64,000 nucleotides of DNA from a bacterium (GTDB taxonomy: Bacteria > Electryoneota > RPQS01): the NCBI GenBank assembly GCA_023382385.1, contig JAHDVH010000001.1, forward strand, positions 836,850 to 900,849, read 5' to 3'. The notes under the pieces were generated by a model, which had not been told where the DNA came from, did no database searches, and saw nothing but the letters and a program-made list of their open reading frames with translations. Shown here in pieces: positions 17,368-26,485 of this stretch (within the stretch, counting starts at the first letter, position 1; each line of letters opens with the position of its first letter). Both the position numbers and the translations under genes were made by a program.

Positions 17368-18162
17368 ATGAAACTCACAGCACTTTTCACGATGACGCTA
17401 CTCTTCACGGGTGTAGTGTTACACGCCCGCACGATTGGCGACATCGAAACACCGCCCGGTTATGAGCGGATCGGAAAGGTTGCTGGGGCATTCGCCGAGA
17501 CGTTGCGGGAAACCCCGATTAGTGCTCCGGGAGAGTTCCGAGCCGGTGACGGAGTTACGGTTCATTGTGACGAGGATGTCATCGCGAAAACGAGCATCGC
17601 CCCATACGACAATGCTCGCGACGTCGGCGTGGACGGTATCGTGCGATTGTGGGGCGACTATCTTTGGAATCACGGACGACGCGGCGACATTGCGTTTCCG
17701 CTCGATAACGGTCAGGCGGCACGCTGGAAGGACTGGCTCGACGGACTTCGGCCCAAGAAAAGCGGCGGCCGCTATGTTTTCGTTCAGCAGACTACACCGG
17801 ACGGCAGCCGCTCCAATTTTGACCACTACCTGAGTTTTGTGGCGGAAGAGATGGGTGCAATCGCCCTGCGGCGCGAAACTCAGGCTATCGTGGACGACTC
17901 CATCGCCATTGGCGATCTGATCGTCGCTCTGCGAAACGAAAAGGAAAGTTGGGTAGGTATCGTGCTTGATTTGTGCCGGAATCAGAAGGGCGAACGGCTA
18001 CTGTTATTAGGAACATCAGGAACACCGAGCACGGTACTGTATCTCCCCCGTCCCTTCTCGCCAGTTCAGGGCGTCGGGGACTGGCATACGCTCGACGGTG
18101 CGAAGTATGCGATCGGCGCAGGTTCGAAAGCGGAACTGCGGAGAATTCGATTGAAGTTGTGA
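17368..18162 (+). CDS. DUF4846 domain protein, exported
   Basis: This is a 264-aa protein with a signal peptide (MKLTALFTMTLLFTGVVLHA) chosen from the ATG at 17368. TPPGYERIGKVAGAFAETLRETPI matches the opening of the uncharacterised DUF4846 family found mainly in Bacteroidota and other FCB bacteria; the pattern of tryptophan, glycine and arginine residues (WGDYLWNHG, WKDWLDGLRP, GDWHTLDGAKY) agrees. Its function is unknown. It is the last gene of the uvrA cluster, starting 10 bases after the transporter, and is followed by a strong terminator. Confidence 0.8.
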   Translation: MKLTALFTMTLLFTGVVLHARTIGDIETPPGYERIGKVAGAFAETLRETPISAPGEFRAGDGVTVHCDEDVIAKTSIAPYDNARDVGVDGIVRLWGDYLWNHGRRGDIAFPLDNGQAARWKDWLDGLRPKKSGGRYVFVQQTTPDGSRSNFDHYLSFVAEEMGAIALRRETQAIVDDSIAIGDLIVALRNEKESWVGIVLDLCRNQKGERLLLLGTSGTPSTVLYLPRPFSPVQGVGDWHTLDGAKYAIGAGSKAELRRIRLKL

Positions 18163-18183
18163 GCCATCGGAAGCTTCATTGCG

Positions 18184-18222
18184 AAGCGGGCGATGAATCA
18201 CTTCATCGCCCGCTTACTTTTT
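18184..18222 (+). terminator. Rho-independent terminator ending the uvrA-DUF4846 cluster
   Basis: A perfect 14-base-pair stem (18184-18197 with 18202-18215) on a TCAC loop is followed by ACTTTTT, 21 bases after the DUF4846 stop codon. Confidence 0.88.
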
Positions 18223-18245
18223 GCCAAGTGTCAGATCAAAGCACC

Positions 18246-18815
18246 CTATCGTTTTCCCAACATGGAAGCGTTTGTTTCGACCAGTCGCACTCGCGGCGGT
18301 TCAGCCCCGCGACCAGAGACCTCAAGCGTGTAGCCTTTCCCTAACGGGCAAGTGGTATTGGACATTAAAGGTCCGAAACGGATCGGCGGATCACTCCAAC
18401 CTCTATGCGTGGCAAACGCGACGGCAACAGACGGCCCTACTTCAGTTCCCGGGCAACCCGTTCGGGAAGCCAGAACCAGAAAGGAATCCGCCCCGCTGGG
18501 CGCCACGAAAACATGTCTGCTTTCCCAATTCACAATCAGGGACTCCGTTGAATTACCGGGAGCCGCGATGGATGCCTGACGCACTTTGACGGGCACCTTG
18601 GACGTTGCCGCGAGATAGTGAAGCATGGTTTCTCCGCTACCGACATCAATCACAATGCGCTGGCCCGGGGTCGCAACATGCTCGAGCACAGCGTCCTGCC
18701 CGGCATACTTGTTGACCTGCACCAGATTGAAATTAATCTGAGTCGAACTACCCTCCTGTGCGGAAGCAAGAGAACAAAGCAGCAAGAGAATCAGGAGCGG
18801 ATACATGGTATTCAT
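18246..18815 (-). CDS. Small exported protein, unknown family
   Basis: A 189-aa protein with a clear signal peptide (MNTMYPLLILLLLCSLASA). The mature part is rich in valine, serine and glycine and predicted beta-strands; it has two cysteines (in TGCPG and TTCPLG) that could form a disulphide. I recognise no domain. It lies downstream of ftsH on the same strand, 163 bases away, with a 7-base-pair hairpin (18851-18872) in between. Function unknown. Confidence 0.6.
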   Translation of the reverse strand: MNTMYPLLILLLLCSLASAQEGSSTQINFNLVQVNKYAGQDAVLEHVATPGQRIVIDVGSGETMLHYLAATSKVPVKVRQASIAAPGNSTESLIVNWESRHVFVAPSGADSFLVLASRTGCPGTEVGPSVAVAFATHRGWSDPPIRFGPLMSNTTCPLGKGYTLEVSGRGAEPPRVRLVETNASMLGKR

Positions 18816-18850
18816 CCTAAGCTTGTGTATTCATGCTATGGGCAAGCAAT

Positions 18851-18872
18851 GTGCCCGACAATTGCCGGGCAC
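18851..18872. repeat. Short inverted repeat between ftsH and a small exported protein
   Basis: GTGCCCG and CGGGCAC form a 7-base-pair stem around an 8-base loop, with no adjoining T run on either strand. It may weaken read-through from ftsH or shape the leader of the downstream gene. Confidence 0.4.
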
Positions 18873-18978
18873 AGAGCCCACAAAAAAAGCGGGGCAATGG
18901 CAGAGTTGGGTCATTTCCACCATGTAAACTGCAAGGCAGATGCAATCGCGTCGTAGCAAGTTGCAAGGGTGGTTGACC

Positions 18979-20964
18979 TCAACCGGCCCGATCGAGGTTC
19001 TGGCCGACGTTGTCAGGGTCATCTTCGCTCGGCGCTTGCTCTGATGACTCGTGTTCATTTTCGACCGGCGCAGACTCGGTCATATGCTTGGAGTAATCCG
19101 TGATGCGGTCCTTACCGAGGAATTCGGCCAACGCGTCACCTTCCAGAATTTCGACTTTGAGAAGCGCCGCCGTCATGTTTTTCAAAACGTCGAGATGAGC
19201 ATCGAGCAGACTCTTGGCTTCTGCGTAACACGCGTCAATAATCTCGCGCACTTCCTGATCGATTGCTTCGGCGGTCTTTTCTCCGTAGTAATCATCCGCA
19301 ACCTGAAACGGATTGTCGCGAGGAGTATGCCCACGACGGCGATATACGACCTGTCCGAGCTTTTCAGACATTCCGTAATCCATCACCATCGCGCGCGCCA
19401 TGGCCGTTACCTGTTGCAGGTCGCTGTAGGCTCCTGAAGAAATTTCCCCGTAGATCAGCTCTTCCGCCGCACGGCCACCCAGCGCGACCTTTATCTTGTC
19501 AACAATCTGCTGCTTGGTGATCAGGTATTGCTCCTCGGATGGCAGGTAGAGCGTATGCCCGAGCGTCGCGGTTCCACGCGGAATGATGGATACGCGGTGA
19601 ATCGGGTCGGTATTGGGAAGTTTCGCTCCGACCAAAGCGTGACCGCACTCGTGGTAGGCGATCTTTTCTTTCGTTTCGGGTGTGAGCACACGACTGCGGC
19701 GTTCCATTCCGGTCATCTCGCGATCCACAGCTTCTTCAAGTTCCCGCATGCCGATTTCTTTCATGCCCCGGCGCGCGGCGAGCAAAGCGGCTTCGTTGAT
19801 CGCATTGGCCAGATCGGCTCCGGCGAAACCGGGAGTTCGCGCAGCAATGACGCGCAGATTAACTTCCTTGGAGACTTTCTTCCCGCGACAATGCACGCGG
19901 AGAATTGCTTCCCGGCCATCGATGTTCGGCGGATCCACGACCACCTGCCGATCAAATCTACCGGGCCGCATTAGAGCCATGTCGAGAATTTCCGGACGGT
20001 TGGTCGCGGCCATGATGATGACGCCTTTGGAACTTTCAAATCCGTCCATCTCGACCAGCAACGCATTCAGCGTCTGCTCGCGTTCATCGTGGCTCGCCCA
20101 AGGGCTTGCCCCGCGTGCCTTACCCAACGCATCGAGCTCGTCAATGAATACGATGCACGGAGCCTTGGCCTGCGCCTGACTGAACAAGTCGCGCACTCGG
20201 GCAGCGCCGACACCAACAAACATTTCGACGAAGTCCGAACCTGAGATAGAGAAGAACGGCACATTGGCTTCCCCTGCGACCGCTTTTGCAAGCAGAGTCT
20301 TGCCCGTTCCCGGAGGCCCGACCAGTATCACGCCTTTCGGAATCTGCGCACCGAGCGCGCGGAATTTCGCAGGATGCTTCAGGAAGTCCACGACCTCCTT
20401 GAGTTCCTCGACTGCTTCGTCAATTCCCGCGACATCCTTGAAGTTGACTTTAGTCGCGCTTTCGACGTAAACTTTTGCGCGCGATTTTCCGAAGGACATC
20501 AGGCCGCCTGTCCCGCCGCCGCCCATTCTGCGAATCAAGAAGCTCCACAGCAGGATGATGATTCCAAGCGGCAGCACCCACGCGAAGAAGAAGCCCTTCA
20601 GCCAGTCGGAGTCGAAGCGTCCCTCGAACTCGATCCCTTTCTCCTCGAGCTGCTTCACCAGCTCACTGTCATCCACGCGCACAGCCTCAAACGGCATGAG
20701 CACGCGAACGCCCGCGCTATCCAGCATAGCTTCGCCACGAATGTTCTCCTGCGTGATAACTACCCGCTTTACGCGGTCTTCGTTCAGCAGCTCCTTAAAG
20801 CGTGAATACGAGAGTTTTTCGTACTGTTGCCCGCCCATATATGCCTGCGCGATAAACAGCGCAAGCAGCACGGCCACGAGATACCACAGCGAGAAGTTAA
20901 ACTTCCGCTGCTGAGCGCTTGTGGACTTCTTCGAAGCGTTATCTTTGTTCTGCGTTTCGTTCAA
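18979..20964 (-). CDS. ftsH: ATP-dependent zinc metalloprotease FtsH
   Basis: FtsH is the membrane-anchored AAA+ protease that degrades unneeded or misfolded membrane and regulatory proteins. The 661 residues show two membrane segments (about 28-45 and 128-148), Walker A GPPGTGKT, Walker [13 protein letters not shown], the second region of homology ([10 protein letters not shown]) and the zinc motif HECGH. The C-terminal tail is acidic and low-complexity. The start must be TTG at 20964 because no other start precedes the first membrane segment; it sits one base after the cobO stop. The coupling with cobO and proS suggests one transcript. Confidence 0.97.
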   Translation of the reverse strand: MNETQNKDNASKKSTSAQQRKFNFSLWYLVAVLLALFIAQAYMGGQQYEKLSYSRFKELLNEDRVKRVVITQENIRGEAMLDSAGVRVLMPFEAVRVDDSELVKQLEEKGIEFEGRFDSDWLKGFFFAWVLPLGIIILLWSFLIRRMGGGGTGGLMSFGKSRAKVYVESATKVNFKDVAGIDEAVEELKEVVDFLKHPAKFRALGAQIPKGVILVGPPGTGKTLLAKAVAGEANVPFFSISGSDFVEMFVGVGAARVRDLFSQAQAKAPCIVFIDELDALGKARGASPWASHDEREQTLNALLVEMDGFESSKGVIIMAATNRPEILDMALMRPGRFDRQVVVDPPNIDGREAILRVHCRGKKVSKEVNLRVIAARTPGFAGADLANAINEAALLAARRGMKEIGMRELEEAVDREMTGMERRSRVLTPETKEKIAYHECGHALVGAKLPNTDPIHRVSIIPRGTATLGHTLYLPSEEQYLITKQQIVDKIKVALGGRAAEELIYGEISSGAYSDLQQVTAMARAMVMDYGMSEKLGQVVYRRRGHTPRDNPFQVADDYYGEKTAEAIDQEVREIIDACYAEAKSLLDAHLDVLKNMTAALLKVEILEGDALAEFLGKDRITDYSKHMTESAPVENEHESSEQAPSEDDPDNVGQNLDRAG

Positions 20965-20965
20965 A

Positions 20966-21544
20966 TCAGTAATCTACCCCGCGTTGCGCGAGGATCCCCC
21001 GCTGGTAAGCATGTTTGATTTCAGTCATCTCAGTCACCGTATCTCCGCGATCAATAATCTCCTGCGGTGCTCCGCGCCCCGTGAGGATCAACGTCGTGTG
21101 CTTCGGCCGCGCATCGAGCACCCGATGGATATCTTTAACAGACAATAACTCAAGCATCACCGCCACAAAGATTTCATCGAGCAACACAAGTTGATAGTCG
21201 CCGCTTGCGAGCCGCTCGATGGAAAATTCGAGAGCTTCCTGCGCGGCTTTCACATGTTGGTCGCGGGGCAAGTTATCATCAACAATCCCGACAAACCCCT
21301 TGCCCATGCGATGAAACTCGACCTCAGGCTCCAGCCGGCGGATGGATTTCATTTCTCCATAGGTCCAACTGCCTTTAATGAACTGCACAATGAGCACGCG
21401 ATGTCCATAGCCCACGGCACGCAGCACGGTCCCCAGTGCGGCAGTAGTCTTACCCTTGCCGTTGCCTGTGTTAATGAGCACCAATCCCGCCGGCGCGTCG
21501 CGCTCAGAGGAGGATGTGGAGTCTGCAGCGTCAGTATCTGTCAC
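20966..21544 (-). CDS. cobO: Cob(I)yrinic acid a,c-diamide adenosyltransferase (CobO/BtuR)
   Basis: This enzyme adds the adenosyl group from ATP to reduced corrinoids to make coenzyme B12. Its 192 residues match the CobA/CobO/BtuR family: P-loop GNGKGKTT (27-34), RAVGYGHRVLIVQFIKG, and VLLDEI. The GTG at 21544 is the first usable start and gives a short serine/aspartate-rich extension before the P-loop. There is no cobalamin riboswitch and no other B12 gene nearby, so it may serve salvage or a pathway encoded elsewhere. It lies between proS and ftsH. Confidence 0.93.
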   Translation of the reverse strand: MTDTDAADSTSSSERDAPAGLVLINTGNGKGKTTAALGTVLRAVGYGHRVLIVQFIKGSWTYGEMKSIRRLEPEVEFHRMGKGFVGIVDDNLPRDQHVKAAQEALEFSIERLASGDYQLVLLDEIFVAVMLELLSVKDIHRVLDARPKHTTLILTGRGAPQEIIDRGDTVTEMTEIKHAYQRGILAQRGVDY

Positions 21545-21558
21545 TTAACGGCCCAGCC

Positions 21559-23028
21559 TTAATATGCCTTTGCGAATATTACCCGCTGCGATGAGGGCTT
21601 CCCCGTCAGCATGCAAGTCCCTGATTCCTTCTCGCCTTCCATTGGAATGACGCGCAACGTGGCCTTGGTTTCCTCCTGCACACGCTTTTCGTCGGCAGTA
21701 TCACCTGCCCAATGCACAAGGGCAAATCCACCGTCTGCCTTGATAAATTCCTTAAACTCGGCGTAGGACTCTATCCTGCACGTATTCTCGACCATCCGTC
21801 TCCGCGCACTTTCAAAGAGATCGTTTTGCATACGATCGAGCAGCCTTGGAATTTCGTGAGCGACACCGGAAAGCGGGTAGGTGTTCTTCTCACGGTTGTG
21901 CCGCAGCGTGACCACGCAATTACCTTCGGCCAGATCGCGAGGACCGATCTCCACCCGAACGGGGTAGCCGTAAAGCTCTGCCTCTGCAAACTTGAAGCCG
22001 GGCGTTACATTTTCACGATCATCGACACGCACACCTGTGCCATTGGCTTTCAGCTCTTGAACAAGCTTATCCACTGCGGGCATTACCTGCGCGCGTTCCT
22101 CGGATTTTTTCGAGATTGGCACGACAATCACCGGCCATTGTGCCAATCTTGGAGGAATCACTACTCCGTCATCATCGCTGTGAGTCATGATGATGGCGCC
22201 AATCAAGCGGGTTGAGACGCCCCACGACGTGGCCCAGACGTAGTCAAGCGAATTGTGGTCCGTCTGGAATTGCACGTCAAACGCTTTGGCGAAGTTCTGC
22301 CCCAGAAAATGCGACGTTCCCGCCTGCAGAGCCTTCCTGTCCTGCATCATGGCTTCGATGCAATAGGTATCCACCGCACCGGGGAACTTCTGGCCTTCAC
22401 TCTTCAGTCCGTGAATCACGGGCATCGCCATGTAGTTCTCGGCGAAGTCACGATAAACGCCCAACATCTTGATGGTCTCCGCGACGGCTTCTTCAGCGGT
22501 CGCGTGCGCCGTGTGCCCTTCCTGCCAAAGAAACTCGGCAGTCCGTAAGAACAACCTCGTGCGCATTTCCCAGCGATAGACGTTCGCCCACTGATTGATG
22601 AGAATCGGAAGATCGCGATAGCTTTGGATCCAGTTCTTATACATCGCCCAGATCACCGTTTCCGACGTGGGACGCAGAACGTAGTTCTCTTCGAGCTTGC
22701 CTTTTGGCTTCAGCTTCTTACCACTCTCGTCCGGCTCAAGACCGGAGTGAGTGACAACTGCGCATTCCATCGCGAAGCCTTCGACGTGCTGAGCTTCCTT
22801 TTCGAGGAAGCTCTGCGGAATAAGCATCGGGAAGTAGGCGTTGACGTGCCCCGTATCCTTAAACATTTTGTCAAGCTGCCGCTGCACCGACTCCCAGATG
22901 GAGTAACCGTTGGGACGAATGACCATGCAGCCTTTGACGGGTGAGTGATCAGCGAGTTTAGCCTCGCGCACGATATCCACATACCACTGGGAATAGTCTT
23001 TGGAGCGCGGGGTGATGTTCTTAGCCAT
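21559..23028 (-). CDS. proS: Prolyl-tRNA synthetase, type 3 (archaeal/eukaryotic-like)
   Basis: ProS charges tRNA-Pro with proline. The 489-aa length, lack of the inserted editing domain seen in the ~570-aa bacterial type, and motifs such as [14 protein letters not shown] (motif 1 region), [16 protein letters not shown] (motif 2) and the C-terminal extension place it in the archaeal/eukaryotic-like group, which also occurs in Bacteroidota, Deinococcus-Thermus and some other bacteria. It is followed 14 bases later by cobO and preceded by two small envelope genes. Confidence 0.96.
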   Translation of the reverse strand: MAKNITPRSKDYSQWYVDIVREAKLADHSPVKGCMVIRPNGYSIWESVQRQLDKMFKDTGHVNAYFPMLIPQSFLEKEAQHVEGFAMECAVVTHSGLEPDESGKKLKPKGKLEENYVLRPTSETVIWAMYKNWIQSYRDLPILINQWANVYRWEMRTRLFLRTAEFLWQEGHTAHATAEEAVAETIKMLGVYRDFAENYMAMPVIHGLKSEGQKFPGAVDTYCIEAMMQDRKALQAGTSHFLGQNFAKAFDVQFQTDHNSLDYVWATSWGVSTRLIGAIIMTHSDDDGVVIPPRLAQWPVIVVPISKKSEERAQVMPAVDKLVQELKANGTGVRVDDRENVTPGFKFAEAELYGYPVRVEIGPRDLAEGNCVVTLRHNREKNTYPLSGVAHEIPRLLDRMQNDLFESARRRMVENTCRIESYAEFKEFIKADGGFALVHWAGDTADEKRVQEETKATLRVIPMEGEKESGTCMLTGKPSSQRVIFAKAY

Positions 23029-23059
23029 TAAGATTCGTAAAGTTCGTTATGTGGTCTGT

Positions 23060-23446
23060 CTATTTCGCGGCGGCAATCAAGTCACCCGCAAGTTCAATGG
23101 ACTCTTCCTCGAGCGGGGAGATCAATGAGTCGCGCTGCGCCTGACTTAGAACCGTGCTGTTGCGCAGGTTCTTTTTCAAACTCATCAGCTCACCTTTGCG
23201 GCGGTTAATGAGACTTGTGATTTCTTTGCGTTCGACCATGGGCAGAGCGTGCAGGGAATCCAGCTTCCGGCGAAGTTCCGCACGCTTCATTTGCTGTTCG
23301 GCAAGAAAACTCTCTGTCACAAATGCAGCAGGGTCGCTCACCTGCCGTTCGGGTTGCGGCTTGGCCTGAGTTTGCGGGGCATCACTCTTTCCGCAACCCA
23401 GTGCGAACAGTATTCCGACCAGTAACGGTATCGCCCATTTGTGCAT
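23060..23446 (-). CDS. Probable small lipoprotein with charged helical body
   Basis: A 128-aa protein with a lipoprotein-like leader (MHKWAIPLLVGILFALGC, modified cysteine C18; the position -3 alanine makes the lipobox imperfect). The rest is highly charged and predicted helical (MKRAELRRKLDSL, LINRRKGELMSLKKNL), possibly a coiled coil in the periplasm. It starts 3 bases after the stop of the upstream small exported protein. I recognise no family. Confidence 0.65.
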   Translation of the reverse strand: MHKWAIPLLVGILFALGCGKSDAPQTQAKPQPERQVSDPAAFVTESFLAEQQMKRAELRRKLDSLHALPMVERKEITSLINRRKGELMSLKKNLRNSTVLSQAQRDSLISPLEEESIELAGDLIAAAK

Positions 23447-23449
23447 ACG

Positions 23450-23869
23450 TCAGTCCTGTGTGGCCGCGACCGTGACAAGAGCGGCAGTAGAGACAATCGC
23501 TCCGGCGATGTAGAAGCCTTTATGCGCATTCTTCCAGCCGGCGCGGTAGCCGTTCTTGAACCCGCTGTTGAACTCTTCCTCGGCTTGAATCGGCGGTTTA
23601 GCGGGACGGCGCGGATTAACCACCCACGGCAACCACATGAACGGCACGTTTCCAATGACGCCGAGACCGAACCACCCAAGTTTGCCAGCCTTCTGATCGC
23701 CGACTTTGGCACCTTCGTTCCAACCCTGCTCATAGAGCGGCATCACCCGCTGAGGAGCATTCTGCATGTCTATTTGGCCGATCTGGTCAAGAGCGACGCC
23801 TGTGCCGAACTCGCCGGCCACGGCAAGCGAAGCGACACTGAGCATCAAAAGTGTGAAAAGAAATCTCAT
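23450..23869 (-). CDS. Small exported/membrane protein, unknown family
   Basis: A 139-aa protein. The ATG at 23869 follows AGAGGTG by 7 bases and begins a signal peptide (MRFLFTLLMLSVASLAVA). The mature part has an alternating glycine/lysine region (GWNEGAKVGDQKAGKLGW), a proline/tryptophan-rich segment, a repeated pattern (FNSGFKNGYRAGWKNAHKG) and a hydrophobic C-terminal segment that could span a membrane. It lies 11 bases after lpdA and 3 bases before a small lipoprotein gene. No known family recognised. Confidence 0.65.
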   Translation of the reverse strand: MRFLFTLLMLSVASLAVAGEFGTGVALDQIGQIDMQNAPQRVMPLYEQGWNEGAKVGDQKAGKLGWFGLGVIGNVPFMWLPWVVNPRRPAKPPIQAEEEFNSGFKNGYRAGWKNAHKGFYIAGAIVSTAALVTVAATQD

Positions 23870-23880
23870 CGCAGACACCT

Positions 23881-25284
23881 CTACATGTGAATTGCGCGGC
23901 CGTCGGCCGCGAGAGCCGCTTCCATCACGGCTTCGGTCAATGTCGGATGTGCATGCACGACTTCGTACAACGCCTCCGGCGTGCATTCGAGCGCACGCGC
24001 GAGCGCGAGTTCGGCAATCATCTCCGTTGCTTCAGAACCCACGATATGCGCTCCCAACAATTGACCGTAGTTGCGTTCGAAAATTAGTTTTACCTGACCT
24101 TCTGTGTGTCCAATCGCACGAGCCTTGCCGGACGCACTGAAGGGAAACCTGCCGACTTTGTAATCGAGATTCAGCTCTTTGCACTTTTCCTCGGTAAATC
24201 CTACGCTTGCAACTTGGGGCTGGCAGTAAGTGCAGCTTGGGTTGTTCGAGTAATCAATGGGCTGGGGATGCTTACCGGCGATGGCGTCGACGCAACAGAT
24301 GCCTTCATGCGAAGCGGTATGAGCAAGCTGCGGAGCTCCGATGACGTCACCGATCGCGTAATAACCGGGCTGATTTGTGCGAAAGAACGGATCGACTTTG
24401 ATGAATCCGCGTTCGAGTGCGACACCGGTTTTTTCGAATCCCCAACCATCTACGTTCGCCGCGAACCCAATCGCGACCAAACAGTGATCAGCGGTCAATA
24501 TCTTGCTTTGACCTTCGATCGAGACATTCACACCGCCGTTAGTCGCTTCGATGCTCTTGACCTTCGTGGAGGTCATGAGATTCATGCCCATCTTCTTGAA
24601 GGAGCCTTCGACAATTTTACTCGATTCACCGTCCTCAAGAGGCAGGATACGCGGCTGCAGCTCAATGAGCGTCACTTCCGTCCCCAGTGCGCGATAAAAA
24701 TACGCAAACTCACACCCGATGGCCCCCGCGCCTACGATGATCAGCGACTTCGGCTGTTGATCGAGCGACATCGCTTCCATGTAGGTGATGATCCGCTTGT
24801 AGTCCACAGTGACGCCCGGCATCTTGCGGTTCACGCTGCCCGTGGCGATGATCATGTGTTTGCCGCGAATCTTCTCAAAGACCTTAGTTGGCTCTTTGCG
24901 CTCGAAGACTTCGATTTCGTGATCGCCCGAAATGCGGAATCGCCCAACCGGACGGTGAATCTTGCTGCGTTTCGTAAGGAACTCCACGCCGGACGAATTC
25001 TTTTCGGAAACCTCCCGTGACCGTTTGATCACTCGGGTCCAGTCAAGCCCATTCACCTTTGCGTCGATTCCCATTTGGGGAGCGACATGCAGGATGTTCT
25101 CATAGAGTTCCGCAGTCTTGAGGAGTGCCTTTGATGGGATACATCCCCAGTTGACGCACACTCCGCCGAGCGGTTGCTCATCGACCACACAGGTTTTCAA
25201 ACCCAATTGCGCGGCGCGCAACGCCGCAACGTAGCCACCCGGCCCGCCACCCAGCACAACAATATCAAATTCAGTTGCGTTCAC
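23881..25284 (-). CDS. lpdA: Dihydrolipoyl dehydrogenase
   Basis: LpdA reoxidises dihydrolipoamide in 2-oxoacid dehydrogenase and glycine cleavage complexes, passing electrons to NAD through FAD and a disulphide. The 467-aa protein has the FAD motif GGGPGGY near the start, redox cysteines C43 and C48 (GGVCVNWGCIPS), the NAD motif GAGAIGCEFA and the C-terminal HAHPTLTEAV histidine-glutamate pair. GTG 25284, preceded by GAGAGAG, is chosen over a TTG at 25311 that would add nine residues. No E1/E2 complex genes are adjacent; trxB lies 28 bases upstream of that TTG. Confidence 0.95.
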   Translation of the reverse strand: MNATEFDIVVLGGGPGGYVAALRAAQLGLKTCVVDEQPLGGVCVNWGCIPSKALLKTAELYENILHVAPQMGIDAKVNGLDWTRVIKRSREVSEKNSSGVEFLTKRSKIHRPVGRFRISGDHEIEVFERKEPTKVFEKIRGKHMIIATGSVNRKMPGVTVDYKRIITYMEAMSLDQQPKSLIIVGAGAIGCEFAYFYRALGTEVTLIELQPRILPLEDGESSKIVEGSFKKMGMNLMTSTKVKSIEATNGGVNVSIEGQSKILTADHCLVAIGFAANVDGWGFEKTGVALERGFIKVDPFFRTNQPGYYAIGDVIGAPQLAHTASHEGICCVDAIAGKHPQPIDYSNNPSCTYCQPQVASVGFTEEKCKELNLDYKVGRFPFSASGKARAIGHTEGQVKLIFERNYGQLLGAHIVGSEATEMIAELALARALECTPEALYEVVHAHPTLTEAVMEAALAADGRAIHM

Positions 25285-25339
25285 GATAAACTCTCTCGAA
25301 ATTTCGGTCAAGTAATTGACGCGAAGTTCATGACTAAAT

Positions 25340-26320
25340 TCAGGCTACTGCCTCTTCAGCAAGTTTCAAGTTGCCGGCGTGGGCTTCAGCTTCCAGCCAC
25401 TTCTCGGCGTCAATGGCCGCCATGCAGCCTGAACCGGCCGCGGTGATCGCCTGCCGATAGTGATGGTCATGCACGTCACCTGCTACGAACAAGCCTTCGA
25501 TGTCGGTCTCGGATGAATCCGGCACGTGCAGAACGTATCCGTTGTCGTCTGTTTTCAAGATATCACGAATGATCTTCGTATTCGGTTCATGACCAATCGC
25601 GACAAAGAAGCCGTCGATGGGCAAGTCACGCAATTCATTCGTCACAACATTGCGAATGCGCAGACCGTTGACATGCGTCTGCGCGGGATCGGACAGGACA
25701 TCTTCGATGACCGTATTCCAAATCACTTCGACTTTCGGATTGGTCAGGACGCGATCCTGCATGATTTTGGAGCCGCGAAACGCATCGCGCCGGTGAATGA
25801 GATAGACTTTCGAGGCGTGGCGGGTCAGATAAGACGCCTCTTCAAGCGCGGTGTCTCCGCCACCGACCACCGCGACCACTTTCTCGCGAAAGAAGAAACC
25901 GTCACACGTGGCGCAAGCTGAAACTCCGCGTCCTTGCAACTTCTTCTCGTTTTCGAGACCGAGCCACTTGGCGGAGGCGCCTGACGCGAGTATAACAGCG
26001 TGTCCATACAGCGGCTCGCTTGAACCGAGATTCACTTTGAACGGACGCGAGGACACTTCAATTGAGGTAGCTTCATCTTCCACGAACGTCGTGTTGAAGC
26101 GTGCGGCCTGCGCGCGGAAGCGATCCATCAACTCCGGTCCCAGAATGCCTTCGGGAAACCCGGGATAATTCTCGACATCGCTGGTAATCATGAGTTGGCC
26201 ACCGGGCTGGATGCCATCGATGACGACGGGGTTCAGATTGGCGCGCCCGGCATAGATAGCTGCCGTAAGTCCGGCAGGACCGGAGCCAATAATGATAACA
26301 TTGTGAACAACGCGGCTCAT
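25340..26320 (-). CDS. trxB: Thioredoxin reductase
   Basis: TrxB uses NADPH and FAD to reduce thioredoxin in the cytoplasm. The 326-aa sequence has the FAD-binding GSGPAG (12-17), redox CATC (C136, C139), NADPH motif GGGDTALEEA and the C-terminal GLFVAGDVHDHHYRQA. Length is normal for the low-molecular-weight bacterial form. It is followed by lpdA; the two oxidoreductases may share a transcript. A weak terminator of the upstream shikimate operon lies about 50 bases before it. Confidence 0.96.
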   Translation of the reverse strand: MSRVVHNVIIIGSGPAGLTAAIYAGRANLNPVVIDGIQPGGQLMITSDVENYPGFPEGILGPELMDRFRAQAARFNTTFVEDEATSIEVSSRPFKVNLGSSEPLYGHAVILASGASAKWLGLENEKKLQGRGVSACATCDGFFFREKVVAVVGGGDTALEEASYLTRHASKVYLIHRRDAFRGSKIMQDRVLTNPKVEVIWNTVIEDVLSDPAQTHVNGLRIRNVVTNELRDLPIDGFFVAIGHEPNTKIIRDILKTDDNGYVLHVPDSSETDIEGLFVAGDVHDHHYRQAITAAGSGCMAAIDAEKWLEAEAHAGNLKLAEEAVA

Positions 26321-26369
26321 AGCTAACTAAATTCCTGTATATTAATATCTTAAATGATCGAGCCGATCA

Positions 26370-26392
26370 GAAAAGGGCCTTGTGACGCAAGG
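26370..26392 (-). terminator. Probable terminator of the shikimate operon
   Basis: On the minus strand CCTTG-CGTCA-CAAGG is followed by CCCTTTT (26374-26371), about 95 bases past the aroB-aroQ stop. The stem is short, so termination may be partial. Confidence 0.5.
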
Positions 26393-26485
26393 CACAAACT
26401 TCGAGCTTAGATTACGGTGAATACTCAACTTACTGAACTTTTTGGCGAAACTCAAGTGGTCGGTTGCGTCGTCGGACGTAACCCT

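Noticed and set aside
20966..23059. A cobalamin riboswitch controlling cobO
   Set aside because: cobO lies inside an operon and no B12-box-like sequence is visible upstream of it or of proS.
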